A DNA stretch of 64,000 nucleotides. Source: CAYNEI01 sp964396185 (GTDB taxonomy: Archaea; Thermoplasmatota; SW-10-69-26). Under the pieces are notes generated by a model. That model saw only the letters and a program-made list of their open reading frames with translations. It did not search any database and was not told the DNA's origin. The translations under genes and the position numbers were made by a program. Below, piece after piece: positions 56,501 through 64,000 of the stretch. Location of the stretch: assembly GCA_964396185.1 (NCBI GenBank), contig CAYNEI010000008.1, positions 1 to 64,000 on the forward strand, written 5' to 3'. The first letter of the stretch is position 1, and every line of letters starts with the position of its first letter.

Positions 56501-57891
56501 CGGGATAGGATGCCACCTACCGTTGGGTGCTGTTTCTCCACCGGGGCTGGAGCATCAGCGCCGGCGGCGGTGAGGGTGAACGCGTCGATCTGGTAGCCGG
56601 GGTTCGGGCCGGCTGTGATGGCCTCGAAGCTGAGCTGGGGTCCCTCGACCTCGATCATGGTGTAGTGCCACTCCTTGGCCCAGATGGCGGTGTGCGGCCA
56701 GAACTCGGCGGGACCCTGGAACTCGTACAGGGCGCGGCCCCCACCGCCGGTGATGAGCTGGATCCAGCCCTCGGGGTCATGGTACTCCCGGAGCTCCGTG
56801 GTCGTGGGCACGCTTGCCACCATGGGGTAGGACCGCTCGTAGTGGTGGTTGTGGCCGACGAGGAGCACGTCCACGTCGTGGCGGTCGAGCAGCTGCTCTT
56901 GCCAAGGGATCAGCGCCACGTTGTACTGGCGATCCGGGTCCTCGTGGTTGCTGTAGATCGGGTGGTGCTGGACGACGAAGATGAACTCGAACTCGCCGTC
57001 GGCGCGGCGTTCCACTGCCTCTTGCAGGTCCTCCTGGGCGAAGGCGACCATCTCGTCGTAGTACCCCTGGGAGACGGCCTCCGTGGTGGTGGACTGGAGC
57101 ACGAGGAAGTGGATGGAGGCGTAGTCGAAGCTGTAGTACAACTCGGCCCCCGGCAGGCTGACGCGCTCGATGTACGACGTGGCGCCGTGTGGGCCGTCGT
57201 CCTCGTGGTTCCCGATGGAGAACATGGTGGGTGTCGTGGCGAACAGGGGCTCGTTGAACTCGAACCAGTCGTCCCAGAGCCACCACTCCTCCTCGGCGTA
57301 GCTGAGGTCACCGGGGAAGACGATCAGGTCGGGGTCCTCGTCGAGCACGGCTTGGGTGACGTCCCGTGCCGGCGGCGTCACCCCCTGGTCGGCGAACGAG
57401 GCGATGCGGACGCTTTGATCCATCTCGGGGGCGGTCTGCGCGCTGTAGACCTCGGACCATCCCGAGCTCCCGCCGACCCGGTAGAAGACCTCCTGGCCGG
57501 GTGCCAGGCCGGTCATGGTCGCCTGGTGGATGAGAAGCGACCCGTCTTCGGGGTTGGGCGTCGAGGTCCCGGTGGCGGTCCCAGTGAGCTGCGTTTCAAC
57601 GGGTCCGTACTCGACCACCGTGCCCGGATCGTCCCCCCCATCGGTGAACCAGGTCGCCGTCAACGTGGTCTTCGGGTCCTCGGTGAAGCTCAGATGCACC
57701 CCACGGGGTTCACCGGCGTCGAGGGTGTCCAGCGACCCGGAACCCAGGTCCATGCCGTGGCTCACGTCCGAGGCGGGCAGGGCTCCAGCCAGCAAACCCA
57801 CGGTCACCAGGCACGCCACCATGACCACAGCGATCCCTATGGGCCGGCGGGCGGGGCCTGACCCCGGCTGCTCGGCTACCCCGTTGATCAT
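56497..57891 (-). CDS. Purple acid phosphatase family metallophosphoesterase (paralogue 2)
   Basis: The 464-residue protein has an N-terminal membrane or signal segment (IGIAVVMVACLVTVGLLAGAL) and a fibronectin-like domain (RGVHLSFTEDPKTTLTATWFTDG). The metallophosphoesterase domain carries the full PAP motif set: DQG in ASFADQG, GDLSY, GNHED, VVQHHP and GHNHHYER. It should hydrolyse phosphate esters outside the cell. TATA-like GGTATAAA on the opposite strand (TTTATACC, 57927-57934) is about 40 bases upstream of ATG 57891. Confidence 0.92.
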   Translation of the reverse strand: MINGVAEQPGSGPARRPIGIAVVMVACLVTVGLLAGALPASDVSHGMDLGSGSLDTLDAGEPRGVHLSFTEDPKTTLTATWFTDGGDDPGTVVEYGPVETQLTGTATGTSTPNPEDGSLLIHQATMTGLAPGQEVFYRVGGSSGWSEVYSAQTAPEMDQSVRIASFADQGVTPPARDVTQAVLDEDPDLIVFPGDLSYAEEEWWLWDDWFEFNEPLFATTPTMFSIGNHEDDGPHGATSYIERVSLPGAELYYSFDYASIHFLVLQSTTTEAVSQGYYDEMVAFAQEDLQEAVERRADGEFEFIFVVQHHPIYSNHEDPDRQYNVALIPWQEQLLDRHDVDVLLVGHNHHYERSYPMVASVPTTTELREYHDPEGWIQLITGGGGRALYEFQGPAEFWPHTAIWAKEWHYTMIEVEGPQLSFEAITAGPNPGYQIDAFTLTAAGADAPAPVEKQHPTVGGILSR

Positions 57892-58070
57892 GCCTCGAGC
57901 CTCCGACCCATCATCCGGCAGACCGGGTATAAATCCTCCTGGCGTTTGACGGGAACACTCTTCATGCATGCAGAGGATAGACTTGCGCCCCTGGGAGGCG
58001 CGCTGAGATCGCCTGGCCGCCTGCTGGCTGGACGGATGGCACGCCAAGCCCTGGGAGGGAGGCTCCACGC

Positions 58071-60593
58071 ATGCGCGGTATCAACGTCCAAGTGTTCGCA
58101 TCCATGATCGTCCTCGTGATCGCCGCAGCAGCTCCAGGAGGGGCCACGGCGCTCGAGACCCATCCAAAGCCTGAGGATAACCAGCTGCAGGCGCCTGGCG
58201 ACGACCACCTCGACACGCTCCTCTCGGCTCGAGCCGCGGAGCTCCCCGACCCGGCCGCGCTTCGAGCGATCGACGTCCAGCGATCCCAGCTCGCGCTCGT
58301 TCAGGACCTCGACGAGGCCCTCGCGGCAGACGACACCGGACTCACGGCCGGCCAGCTCGTCCTCGACCACCGCGCCGGCCTGCCCTCCGAGCTCCTGCCC
58401 GTGGACCCCGCGGCTTTCGACCACGCCCGCAGCGGGCTCGAGCTGGTGGAGCAGGTCACCCAGAGCTCCACCACGGATGCCCACGACGGGACCCTCGAGC
58501 TCCTCCAGGCGGTCACGGCTCACCAGGCACGCGCCCTGGGGATCCAGGCCCTCCACGAGCTCGAGGTGACGGCCTCCACCCCGAGCGAGGCCGTCGAGCG
58601 CCTGCTCGCCGACCACGGCATCGAGGTGAACGAAGGTCATCGCGAGGCGATGCACGCCTACGACGGTCTGCCGGCTCCTCTGGCTGAGGATCTGGCTGGG
58701 CTGATCGAGGCGTTCAGATCCTTCGAGCAGACGGCCCAGCAGGCCCGCGACACGGGTGCGCTGGCCCTCGGCGGCTCCTCGCCGGAGACCTCCGGGTTCG
58801 AGGCTCCAGACCAGCAGGCTGCCCAGGTGCTCAGCGAGCTCCTGGCCGCTCGCCTCTCCATGGTCCAGGCAGGTCTCGAGCTCGGTGCGACCCTCGAGCT
58901 CACACCCATGGGGACGATCAGCGCGGCCCCGAGCTTGTCGGTCCCGCCGGTGCTCTCCATCGAACTCGACCCGGCACAGCACGATACGTACACCGAGGAC
59001 ATCGCGCTCCTGATCGATGGCGGCGGCGACGACACATACCACAACAACGCCGGCGGGAACGGCTTCGACACCCTGGGTGATCCCTGCGCGTCGGTCTCCC
59101 TGCAAGCGGCTGCTGCTGGCTTCGACTTCGGCTCCGGGGACGACACGTACGGGGATGCCGAGAACAAGCGTGGCTGTGGTGCCAACGGTGGCGGCTACAC
59201 GGCCGGCGCGGGCTTCCTCTACGATGCAGGCGGCAACGACACGTACTCGGCCTCCGGGTTCGCGACCAACGGCGGCGCCGGCGGCCAAGGCTTCGGAACC
59301 CTCATCGACGAGGGCGGCGAGGACCTCTACGACGGCGGCAGCTTCTCTGCCAACGGCGGCGCCCGGATCGGCATCGGGGCCTTGATCGACCGAGGCCACC
59401 ACAACGACACCTACCTCGCCGGGCACGGCCCAGCCAACGGCGGAGGCGGGCTGGCAGGCTCCGGCTTGCTGCTCGACGAGGGCGGCAACGAATCCTACAA
59501 CGGGACCAGAGGCGCCGTGAACGGCGGATCCTACTCCGGCTTCGGCACCCTCGTCGACCTCGGCACCGGCGACGATGGCTACAACGCCACCGACAGCGGC
59601 GTGAACGGGGGAGCATCCTCACAGGTCGGCAACGCCCTGGATGACCACACCGCAGCCTTCCTCTACGACGCCGGTGGCCACGACCTCTACATCGGCGGGA
59701 TCGAGGGCGTCAACGGTGGAGGGGAGAACGGCGTCGTCGGGTTCCTGCTCGACCCCGACGGGCACGACCGCTACGTCGGCGACGAGGAGGGCGTCAACGG
59801 TGGTGGCGACTTCGGCGTCGGGTTCCTGCTGGACCTCGCAGGAGACGATGCCTACCAGGCCAGCAAGGAGGGCGTCAACGGTGGCGTGAACACCGCAGGC
59901 ATCGGCCTCCTGCTCGACGGCGCGGGTAACGACACCTACGAGGGCACCGAGGAGGGCGTTAACGGCGGCTCGGACATCGGCGTCGGGTTCCTCTACGACC
60001 GGGGCGACGGCGACGATGTCTACCTCGCCCTTGAGGACGGGGTCAACGGCGGCGGCATGGCCAATGGCATCGGCTTCCTCGTCGACGGCGGCGGCGACGA
60101 TCACTATGAAGCCGAGCACACCGCAGTCAACGGAGGGGGCCACGGCCTTGGCGCTGGCCTGCTCTATGACGCCGATGGCGACGACGTTTACATCGCGACT
60201 GACCAGGGAACCAACGGTGGCGGGTTCAGCGGTTTCGGCTTGCTCTACGACGGCTCTGGCCAGGATCGCTACGAAGCGGGGTCCTTCGGCACCAATGGAG
60301 GCGCCATCAGTGTCCTTCCACTCCAACGCATCAACCGTGGCTTGAGCTCGGGCCTGCTCTACGACGGAGCCGGCGACGGGGACCTCTACCTCGCAGGGGG
60401 GTGCGGCGTCAACGGTGGCGCAGCACAGCCCTCGTGTGCGATCGCCCTCGGGGAGGACCTGGGGCACGGGCTCGGTAAGCTCGTGGACGATGGTGGGGAC
60501 GGGGACATCTACAAGGATGACATCGTCGACTGCATCGACTGCTCCCTGATCCCCAAGGGGACCCTGGGGGTCCAGTGGGATCGCCAAAGGTAG
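58071..60593 (+). CDS. Secreted 840-residue protein with a G-x-L-x-D-x-G-G-x-D-x-Y...N-G-G repeat
   Basis: A signal peptide (about 8-28) is followed by an alpha-helical region (about 30-290). From about residue 310 there are some 15 units of 25-35 residues, for example GFLYDAGGNDTYSASG, TLIDEGGEDLYDGG, GLLLDEGGNESYNGT, GFLLDLAGDDAYQAS, GLLLDGAGNDTYEGT, each followed by VNGG or ATNGG. The acidic D..G.D.Y turns look like calcium-binding loops of a beta solenoid (inference). SD-like GGGAGGGAGG precedes ATG 58071. No family name is known to me. Confidence 0.75.
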   Translation: MRGINVQVFASMIVLVIAAAAPGGATALETHPKPEDNQLQAPGDDHLDTLLSARAAELPDPAALRAIDVQRSQLALVQDLDEALAADDTGLTAGQLVLDHRAGLPSELLPVDPAAFDHARSGLELVEQVTQSSTTDAHDGTLELLQAVTAHQARALGIQALHELEVTASTPSEAVERLLADHGIEVNEGHREAMHAYDGLPAPLAEDLAGLIEAFRSFEQTAQQARDTGALALGGSSPETSGFEAPDQQAAQVLSELLAARLSMVQAGLELGATLELTPMGTISAAPSLSVPPVLSIELDPAQHDTYTEDIALLIDGGGDDTYHNNAGGNGFDTLGDPCASVSLQAAAAGFDFGSGDDTYGDAENKRGCGANGGGYTAGAGFLYDAGGNDTYSASGFATNGGAGGQGFGTLIDEGGEDLYDGGSFSANGGARIGIGALIDRGHHNDTYLAGHGPANGGGGLAGSGLLLDEGGNESYNGTRGAVNGGSYSGFGTLVDLGTGDDGYNATDSGVNGGASSQVGNALDDHTAAFLYDAGGHDLYIGGIEGVNGGGENGVVGFLLDPDGHDRYVGDEEGVNGGGDFGVGFLLDLAGDDAYQASKEGVNGGVNTAGIGLLLDGAGNDTYEGTEEGVNGGSDIGVGFLYDRGDGDDVYLALEDGVNGGGMANGIGFLVDGGGDDHYEAEHTAVNGGGHGLGAGLLYDADGDDVYIATDQGTNGGGFSGFGLLYDGSGQDRYEAGSFGTNGGAISVLPLQRINRGLSSGLLYDGAGDGDLYLAGGCGVNGGAAQPSCAIALGEDLGHGLGKLVDDGGDGDIYKDDIVDCIDCSLIPKGTLGVQWDRQR

Positions 60594-60606
60594 CGCGCGC
60601 CTGCGA

Positions 60607-61458
60607 TCAGGCGTAGATGTTGCCCTCGATGGCTGGCCCGTCGAAGGAGTCGGGGTAGAGCCGGTCGTGGTCGCTGACCGCCTGGGTGGCAGCATACGCG
60701 GCGATGACGGCGTCCAGGGCATCCCCGCCGCTATCCCGCAGCACGCTGGTGAGCACGCCTTGGGCCCGGATGCTCAGCGTGCCGTCGCTTTGCAGGGCCT
60801 TGAGGATGCGGGTACGTGCAGCCCGATGCTCTTGCGTTGTGCCCTTGTAGCTGGTCTTGTGGCCGCGGGCGATCATGCTGGCCGCCGGGCACACCTCCAC
60901 GAGCAGGGGCTTGTCCGGATCCGGTTCTTGGAATGGGGCCACGCGCACGGCATCTGCCTCGATGAGCGGGGCGAGCACGTTGGCGATCCCGTGGTACGTT
61001 TGCTTGTAGAGGCGAAGGTTGTACGGCGAGAGCGGTGCTTTGTGGGCCTCGTCCGTGGCGCGCTTGAGCTCGCGACCAGGCGAGACGCGCTGGCAGGTGA
61101 ACCGGAACTCATCCTCGTCGGGGAACCGCTTCGCGAAGCCTCGCACGAAGGCCTCCCACGAGTCCTCCTCGATCACGGCCTCCGGCAAGGAGAACGGGAA
61201 GTCCAGGCCGATGGCAGCACCCGGTTGCTCGGTGATCCAAGCGTTAAGGGCCTCCAGGAACGTCTCTCGGGCGGCAGCCGAGCCAGGAAGCTCGGTGGCA
61301 TCCCGGCAGGCGTCGACCTTGAGCGAGGTGCCGCCGAGATCACCGCTGGCGACCCAGCTGCGCTTGCCGGCGCTTCGATCCCCGCTGAAATCGATCCCAT
61401 GGACCCGCTCGATGCCCTCCAGGGGGGCAGGCTTCCCCGCGTTGGTGTCGTCGGCCAT
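60607..61458 (-). CDS. DUF429-like RNase H-fold protein (core copy)
   Basis: The 283-residue protein includes RVHGIDFSGDRSAGKRSWVA, IGLDFPFSLPEAVIEED, LLVEVCPAASMIARG and GDALDAVIAAYAA near the C-terminus. It resembles the island protein at 36170 in the GIDxSG, DxxFSLPE and E-V-x-P motifs but is longer and of core base composition. DUF429 function is not established. It follows the large repeat protein gene in a convergent arrangement. Confidence 0.75.
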   Translation of the reverse strand: MADDTNAGKPAPLEGIERVHGIDFSGDRSAGKRSWVASGDLGGTSLKVDACRDATELPGSAAARETFLEALNAWITEQPGAAIGLDFPFSLPEAVIEEDSWEAFVRGFAKRFPDEDEFRFTCQRVSPGRELKRATDEAHKAPLSPYNLRLYKQTYHGIANVLAPLIEADAVRVAPFQEPDPDKPLLVEVCPAASMIARGHKTSYKGTTQEHRAARTRILKALQSDGTLSIRAQGVLTSVLRDSGGDALDAVIAAYAATQAVSDHDRLYPDSFDGPAIEGNIYA

Positions 61459-61575
61459 CGTACAACTTGGCGACTAGGGGGATTCAACGGAAAAACCCAT
61501 GCCCCAGTCCACGGCAAGGACCGTGCCAGGGCCGAAACACACTTCCCCGACCTTCGGGTTCGCCCACCGGTCCCC

Positions 61576-62229
61576 ATGGCCCCCCGAACGGTCCTCGCGC
61601 TCACCGTCACAGCGGCCCTCCTGCTGGCCGGGTGCACCACCCCGGATCCTCCCGCTCACGTCGACATCGACGACGACTTCGAGAACGGGATCGACCCGTG
61701 GACCCAGCACAGCCACGTCCCAGACGACCCCAACACCGGCGGCAAGGTGGCCTGGAACATCAGCTCGAGCGCCGAGCGGGCTGCCAGCGGGGAGCGCAGC
61801 GTCCAGTTCACCCTCGACGGGCGCCAGGACGATGGCACGATCTGGCTCACCCGCCCCGTGCGCGTGCTGCCGGGCCACACCTACCGAGCCGACGTGAGCC
61901 TCGAAGCCTGGAGCGAGAGCGAGTCGTTCAACACGCTGGCCCATCTCGTCATGATCATCGGAACCGAGGAGCCCAGCGTCGAGGAGCACTTCCCTGAGCC
62001 AGGCACGAACAGCACGGGCGAGACCAACGCCTCGGCCGGCGGGCTGCGCGAGGCGCTCAACCTGGCCGAGGGCTGGCGCACCTACGCCTTCACGTGGGAC
62101 GCGGGGGAGGTGGAGGAGGACACGCTCTACGTCTCCTTCGGGATCTCGGCGGTCTGGGAGACCGAGATGACTTACTTCGTCGACAACCTTCAGGTCGATA
62201 TGGATGCCTTGGACGTCGCCGAAAGCTAG
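61576..62229 (+). CDS. Lipoprotein with carbohydrate-binding-like domain
   Basis: The 217-residue protein has a lipobox LLLAGCTT (Cys at about 20). The mature part starts DDDFENGIDPWTQHSHVPDD and contains SSAERAASGERSVQFTLDG and YFVDNLQVDMDALD, the strand pattern of CBM/galactose-binding jelly-rolls (compare the opening NGDFEAW of the protein at 13606). A surface-attached sugar-binding role is likely but unproven. Confidence 0.72.
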   Translation: MAPRTVLALTVTAALLLAGCTTPDPPAHVDIDDDFENGIDPWTQHSHVPDDPNTGGKVAWNISSSAERAASGERSVQFTLDGRQDDGTIWLTRPVRVLPGHTYRADVSLEAWSESESFNTLAHLVMIIGTEEPSVEEHFPEPGTNSTGETNASAGGLREALNLAEGWRTYAFTWDAGEVEEDTLYVSFGISAVWETEMTYFVDNLQVDMDALDVAES

Positions 62230-62322
62230 CGAGGCCACCGAAGCCTGTGTGCGCCCAGCCACGATGCCACGTACCGCGGCCTCCCGGGAGGTGAACCGGG
62301 AAGCCTTTGAGGCCAACCCCTG

Positions 62323-63438
62323 ATGCCCACGAGCTCGAAGGATCCCATGGACATCCCGCCCCCCACCCAACAGCCCCGTCCACGCGTGAGACCCGAGCGT
62401 AAGCGCCGGGGCGGTTGGCTCAGCCGCATAGTCGGGTTCTGGGGCGTTGGCGTTGGCCCCGCCGTCGGGTTGCTTGGGCTCTGGCTCGCGTTGGGGACCA
62501 CGGGCTACGTGCTCATCGAGGGCTACACCCTGTTCGAAGGCCTATACATGACCGTGATCACCCTCTCGACCGTCGGGTACGAGGAGGTCCGCCCCCTCTC
62601 GGAGATCGGCAGAGGGTTCACGGTGTTCCTGATCGTGGCCGGGCTGGGCACGGTCTTCTACGCCTTCACGCGTATCGGTCAACTCGTCATCGAGGGCGAG
62701 CTCGCAGAGATCCTCGGGAGGAAACGCATGCGGAACGAACTACAAGCGCTCACGGACCACTTCATCGTCTGCGGCTACGGACGCACCAGCGAACCTGTCG
62801 TGGCGGGCCTGGCTCAAGAGGACCTCCCCTTCTGCGTGATCGACCTCGACGCGAACCACGCTCCCGAGCTCGCCGAGCACGGGATCGCGCACCTCATCGG
62901 GGATGCCACCGAGGAGGCCGCCCTCGAGGAGGCCGGCATCCGCCGCGCGCGAGGCGTTCTGGCCCTGCTCCCCAGCGACGCCGACAACCTCTACCTGACC
63001 ATGTCCTCCAAGGGCCTGAACCCGGACGTGCGGGTCATCGCGCGGGCCAGTTCCCCCAAGGCTGAGGCCAACCTCCGCCGTGGCGGCGCGGACTCCGTGG
63101 TGAGCCCCTACAAGACGGCCGGGAACCGGGTACTGCACGCCGCCATCAAGCCCACCGTCGTGGAGTTCATGGAGCTGGCGACCCCCCGGATGAACATCGA
63201 GCTGACCCTGGAGGAGGTGTTGGTGGAACCCGAGAGCGCCCTGGCAGGCAGCTCGCTGGCGGAAGGGGAGATCCGGAAGAAGTGCGGCGCCATCATCGTG
63301 GCCATCAAGCGGGCCAGCGGCGAGATGACGTTCAACCCGCACGCGGCCGAGGAGATCCATGCCGAGGACACCCTCATCGCCCTGGGGGAACCCGAGGACC
63401 TCGAGAAGCTGGAAGCTCTGTGCGCGAACCCGGTGTGA
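62323..63438 (+). CDS. Potassium channel with RCK (TrkA-N and TrkA-C) domains
   Basis: The 371-residue protein has two membrane helices flanking the pore loop. The filter region reads TVITLSTVGYEEV (83-87 TVGYE), where TVGYG is usual. TrkA-N follows with FIVCGYGRTSEPVVAGLAQ and CVIDLDANHAPELAEHG (NAD- or nucleotide-binding, about 145-185). TrkA-C fills about 285-365. The basic proline-rich N-terminus is cytosolic. It senses nucleotide or Ca2+ in relatives. The next gene begins 2 bases after it. Confidence 0.88.
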   Translation: MPTSSKDPMDIPPPTQQPRPRVRPERKRRGGWLSRIVGFWGVGVGPAVGLLGLWLALGTTGYVLIEGYTLFEGLYMTVITLSTVGYEEVRPLSEIGRGFTVFLIVAGLGTVFYAFTRIGQLVIEGELAEILGRKRMRNELQALTDHFIVCGYGRTSEPVVAGLAQEDLPFCVIDLDANHAPELAEHGIAHLIGDATEEAALEEAGIRRARGVLALLPSDADNLYLTMSSKGLNPDVRVIARASSPKAEANLRRGGADSVVSPYKTAGNRVLHAAIKPTVVEFMELATPRMNIELTLEEVLVEPESALAGSSLAEGEIRKKCGAIIVAIKRASGEMTFNPHAAEEIHAEDTLIALGEPEDLEKLEALCANPV

Positions 63439-63440
63439 CC

Positions 63441-63920
63441 ATGCTCGAGCCTGCAGACGTGCTCCGAACGGCAGACGCGCTGCGCATCGAGGCCAAGCTC
63501 CACCACGACCTCGGGGATGCAGCCACCGTGGAGAGGGCCGCCGAGGCGCTCGGCGTGAGCCCCGCGCAGATCGGCAAGAGCATCGTGCTCATGGTCTCCG
63601 AGGCCGAACCCGTCGTCGTGCTCGTGCCGGGCACCCGGCGCGCGGATCTCCACGCCGTGGCCGACCACGTTCGCGCGGACGTGGACGCCGTGCGCATGGC
63701 CACGCCCGAGGAGGTCGAGCGGTTCACCGGGTACCCTGTCGGCGGGGTTCCGCCCTTCGGTTACGCACGCCCGGTTCGAACCCTGGTGGACCAGGCGCTG
63801 CTCGAACACGAGCAGCTGTTCATGGGCGGCGGCAGCGACGAGGCCATGCTCGAGCTCGACGCCTCAGGGCTCCGGAGGCTCCCTGATGTCAGCTTGGGTC
63901 GCTTCAGTGGCGGCCGGTGA
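63441..63920 (+). CDS. YbaK/EbsC/ProXp-type aminoacyl-tRNA deacylase
   Basis: The 159-residue protein has the YbaK-domain pattern: TVERAAEALGVSPAQIGKSIVLMVSEAEPVVVLVPG at the N-terminus with the conserved Lys (about 46), and YPVGGVPPFGYARPVRTLVDQALLEHEQLFMGGGS in the C-terminal half. It hydrolyses mischarged Cys- or Ala-tRNA-Pro in relatives. It starts 2 bases after the channel gene and may be co-transcribed. Confidence 0.88.
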   Translation: MLEPADVLRTADALRIEAKLHHDLGDAATVERAAEALGVSPAQIGKSIVLMVSEAEPVVVLVPGTRRADLHAVADHVRADVDAVRMATPEEVERFTGYPVGGVPPFGYARPVRTLVDQALLEHEQLFMGGGSDEAMLELDASGLRRLPDVSLGRFSGGR

Positions 63921-63931
63921 GAGGCCCGAAC

Positions 63932-63938
63932 CTTTACC
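63932..63938 (+). promoter_or_regulatory. TATA-like element of the UPF0200 gene
   Basis: CTTTACC is centred about 27 bases before ATG 63962, matching the leaderless spacing. Confidence 0.5.
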
Positions 63939-63961
63939 TTCCCCAGCGCATCCCGGGCGCC

Positions 63962-64000
63962 ATGCGTGTCGTGGCCACCACCGGTATGCCGGGCGCCGGC
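63962..64000 (+). CDS. UPF0200/AAA-type nucleotide kinase, first 13 codons (cut by window edge)
   Basis: The frame reads MRVVATTGMPGAG up to the end of the window, the start of a P-loop as in archaeal UPF0200 (dephospho-CoA-kinase-like) proteins, which continue with K-S/T. Nothing else can be seen. Confidence 0.6.
   Translation, partial: MRVVATTGMPGAG

Noticed and set aside
1..64000. CRISPR array, integrase or transposase gene
   Set aside because: No set of equally spaced direct repeats, and no tyrosine recombinase, serine recombinase or DDE motif in any translated frame that I could accept.

Overview
The window is GC-rich DNA from an archaeon. Archaeal hallmarks are the cluster pus10 - rpl21e - rpoF - DUF655 - ksgA/dim1 - HemK-type methyltransferase, a geranylgeranyl-reductase-type flavoprotein, Tsr3 and Taw2-like transferases, an archaeal class I CCA enzyme, a ThiD-ThiN fusion, a bat-type HTH_10 regulator, PAC2 and UPF0200 proteins, a tRNA-Leu without encoded CCA, and TATA boxes about 25 bases upstream of start codons (leaderless transcription). 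A bacterial-type topoisomerase I, two cold-shock proteins, a HAD/enoyl-CoA hydratase fusion and many acidic secreted proteins suggest an uncultivated, probably aerobic Thermoplasmatota-like lineage (inference). Conventional methanogens are unlikely. A run of 100 N flanked by a 55-base duplication shows that this is a metagenome or draft assembly.

Layout. 1-3.0 kb: a TrmB-like regulator (cut by the edge), a VapBC-type toxin-antitoxin pair with a palindromic operator, and two overlapping aminocarboxypropyl-transferase genes. 3-9.6 kb: a surface protein, a lipid/isoprenoid reductase, and VWA and helix-hairpin-helix proteins. 9.6-13.6 kb: the translation/transcription operon. 13.6-24.4 kb: mainly exported proteins (beta-helix, subtilase, acidic repeat protein), then a TasA/SipW-like surface-fibre operon. 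Between two of these genes lies a 483-base stretch bounded by 31-32 base inverted repeats and packed with about a dozen different perfect hairpins (21904-22386). This is the most unusual object here.

24.5-32.9 kb: topA, a MidA-like methyltransferase, a cystathionine-synthase-like PLP/CBS enzyme, tandem coiled-coil paralogues separated by long palindromes, a medium-chain dehydrogenase and a cold-shock gene. 33.0-36.9 kb: a visibly more AT-rich accessory island next to the 3' end of tRNA-Leu. It holds a translationally coupled operon (RelE-like toxin, OB-fold protein, possible nuclease), a VRR-NUC-like nuclease facing the other way, and a DUF429-like protein. 37.3-43.6 kb: tRNA-Leu, csp, thyX, thpR-cca and the fatty-acid oxidation fusion.

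43.6-54 kb: a nitrilase-family hydrolase broken only by the assembly gap, a bat-like regulator, an LVIVD lipoprotein, PAC2, a sugar-nucleotide-epimerase-like enzyme, a cupredoxin, thiDN, and a pair of leaderless paralogues of unknown family. 54-64 kb: a chromate transporter, two purple-acid-phosphatase-like paralogues (one lacking metal ligands), an 840-residue repeat protein, a DUF429 protein, a lipoprotein, a K+ channel with an RCK domain, a YbaK-type deacylase and the first codons of a UPF0200 kinase. At least five intergenic sites carry related roughly 110-165 base imperfect palindromes built from CACAAAGG/CGAAGGA/GCGGAGG-type units.
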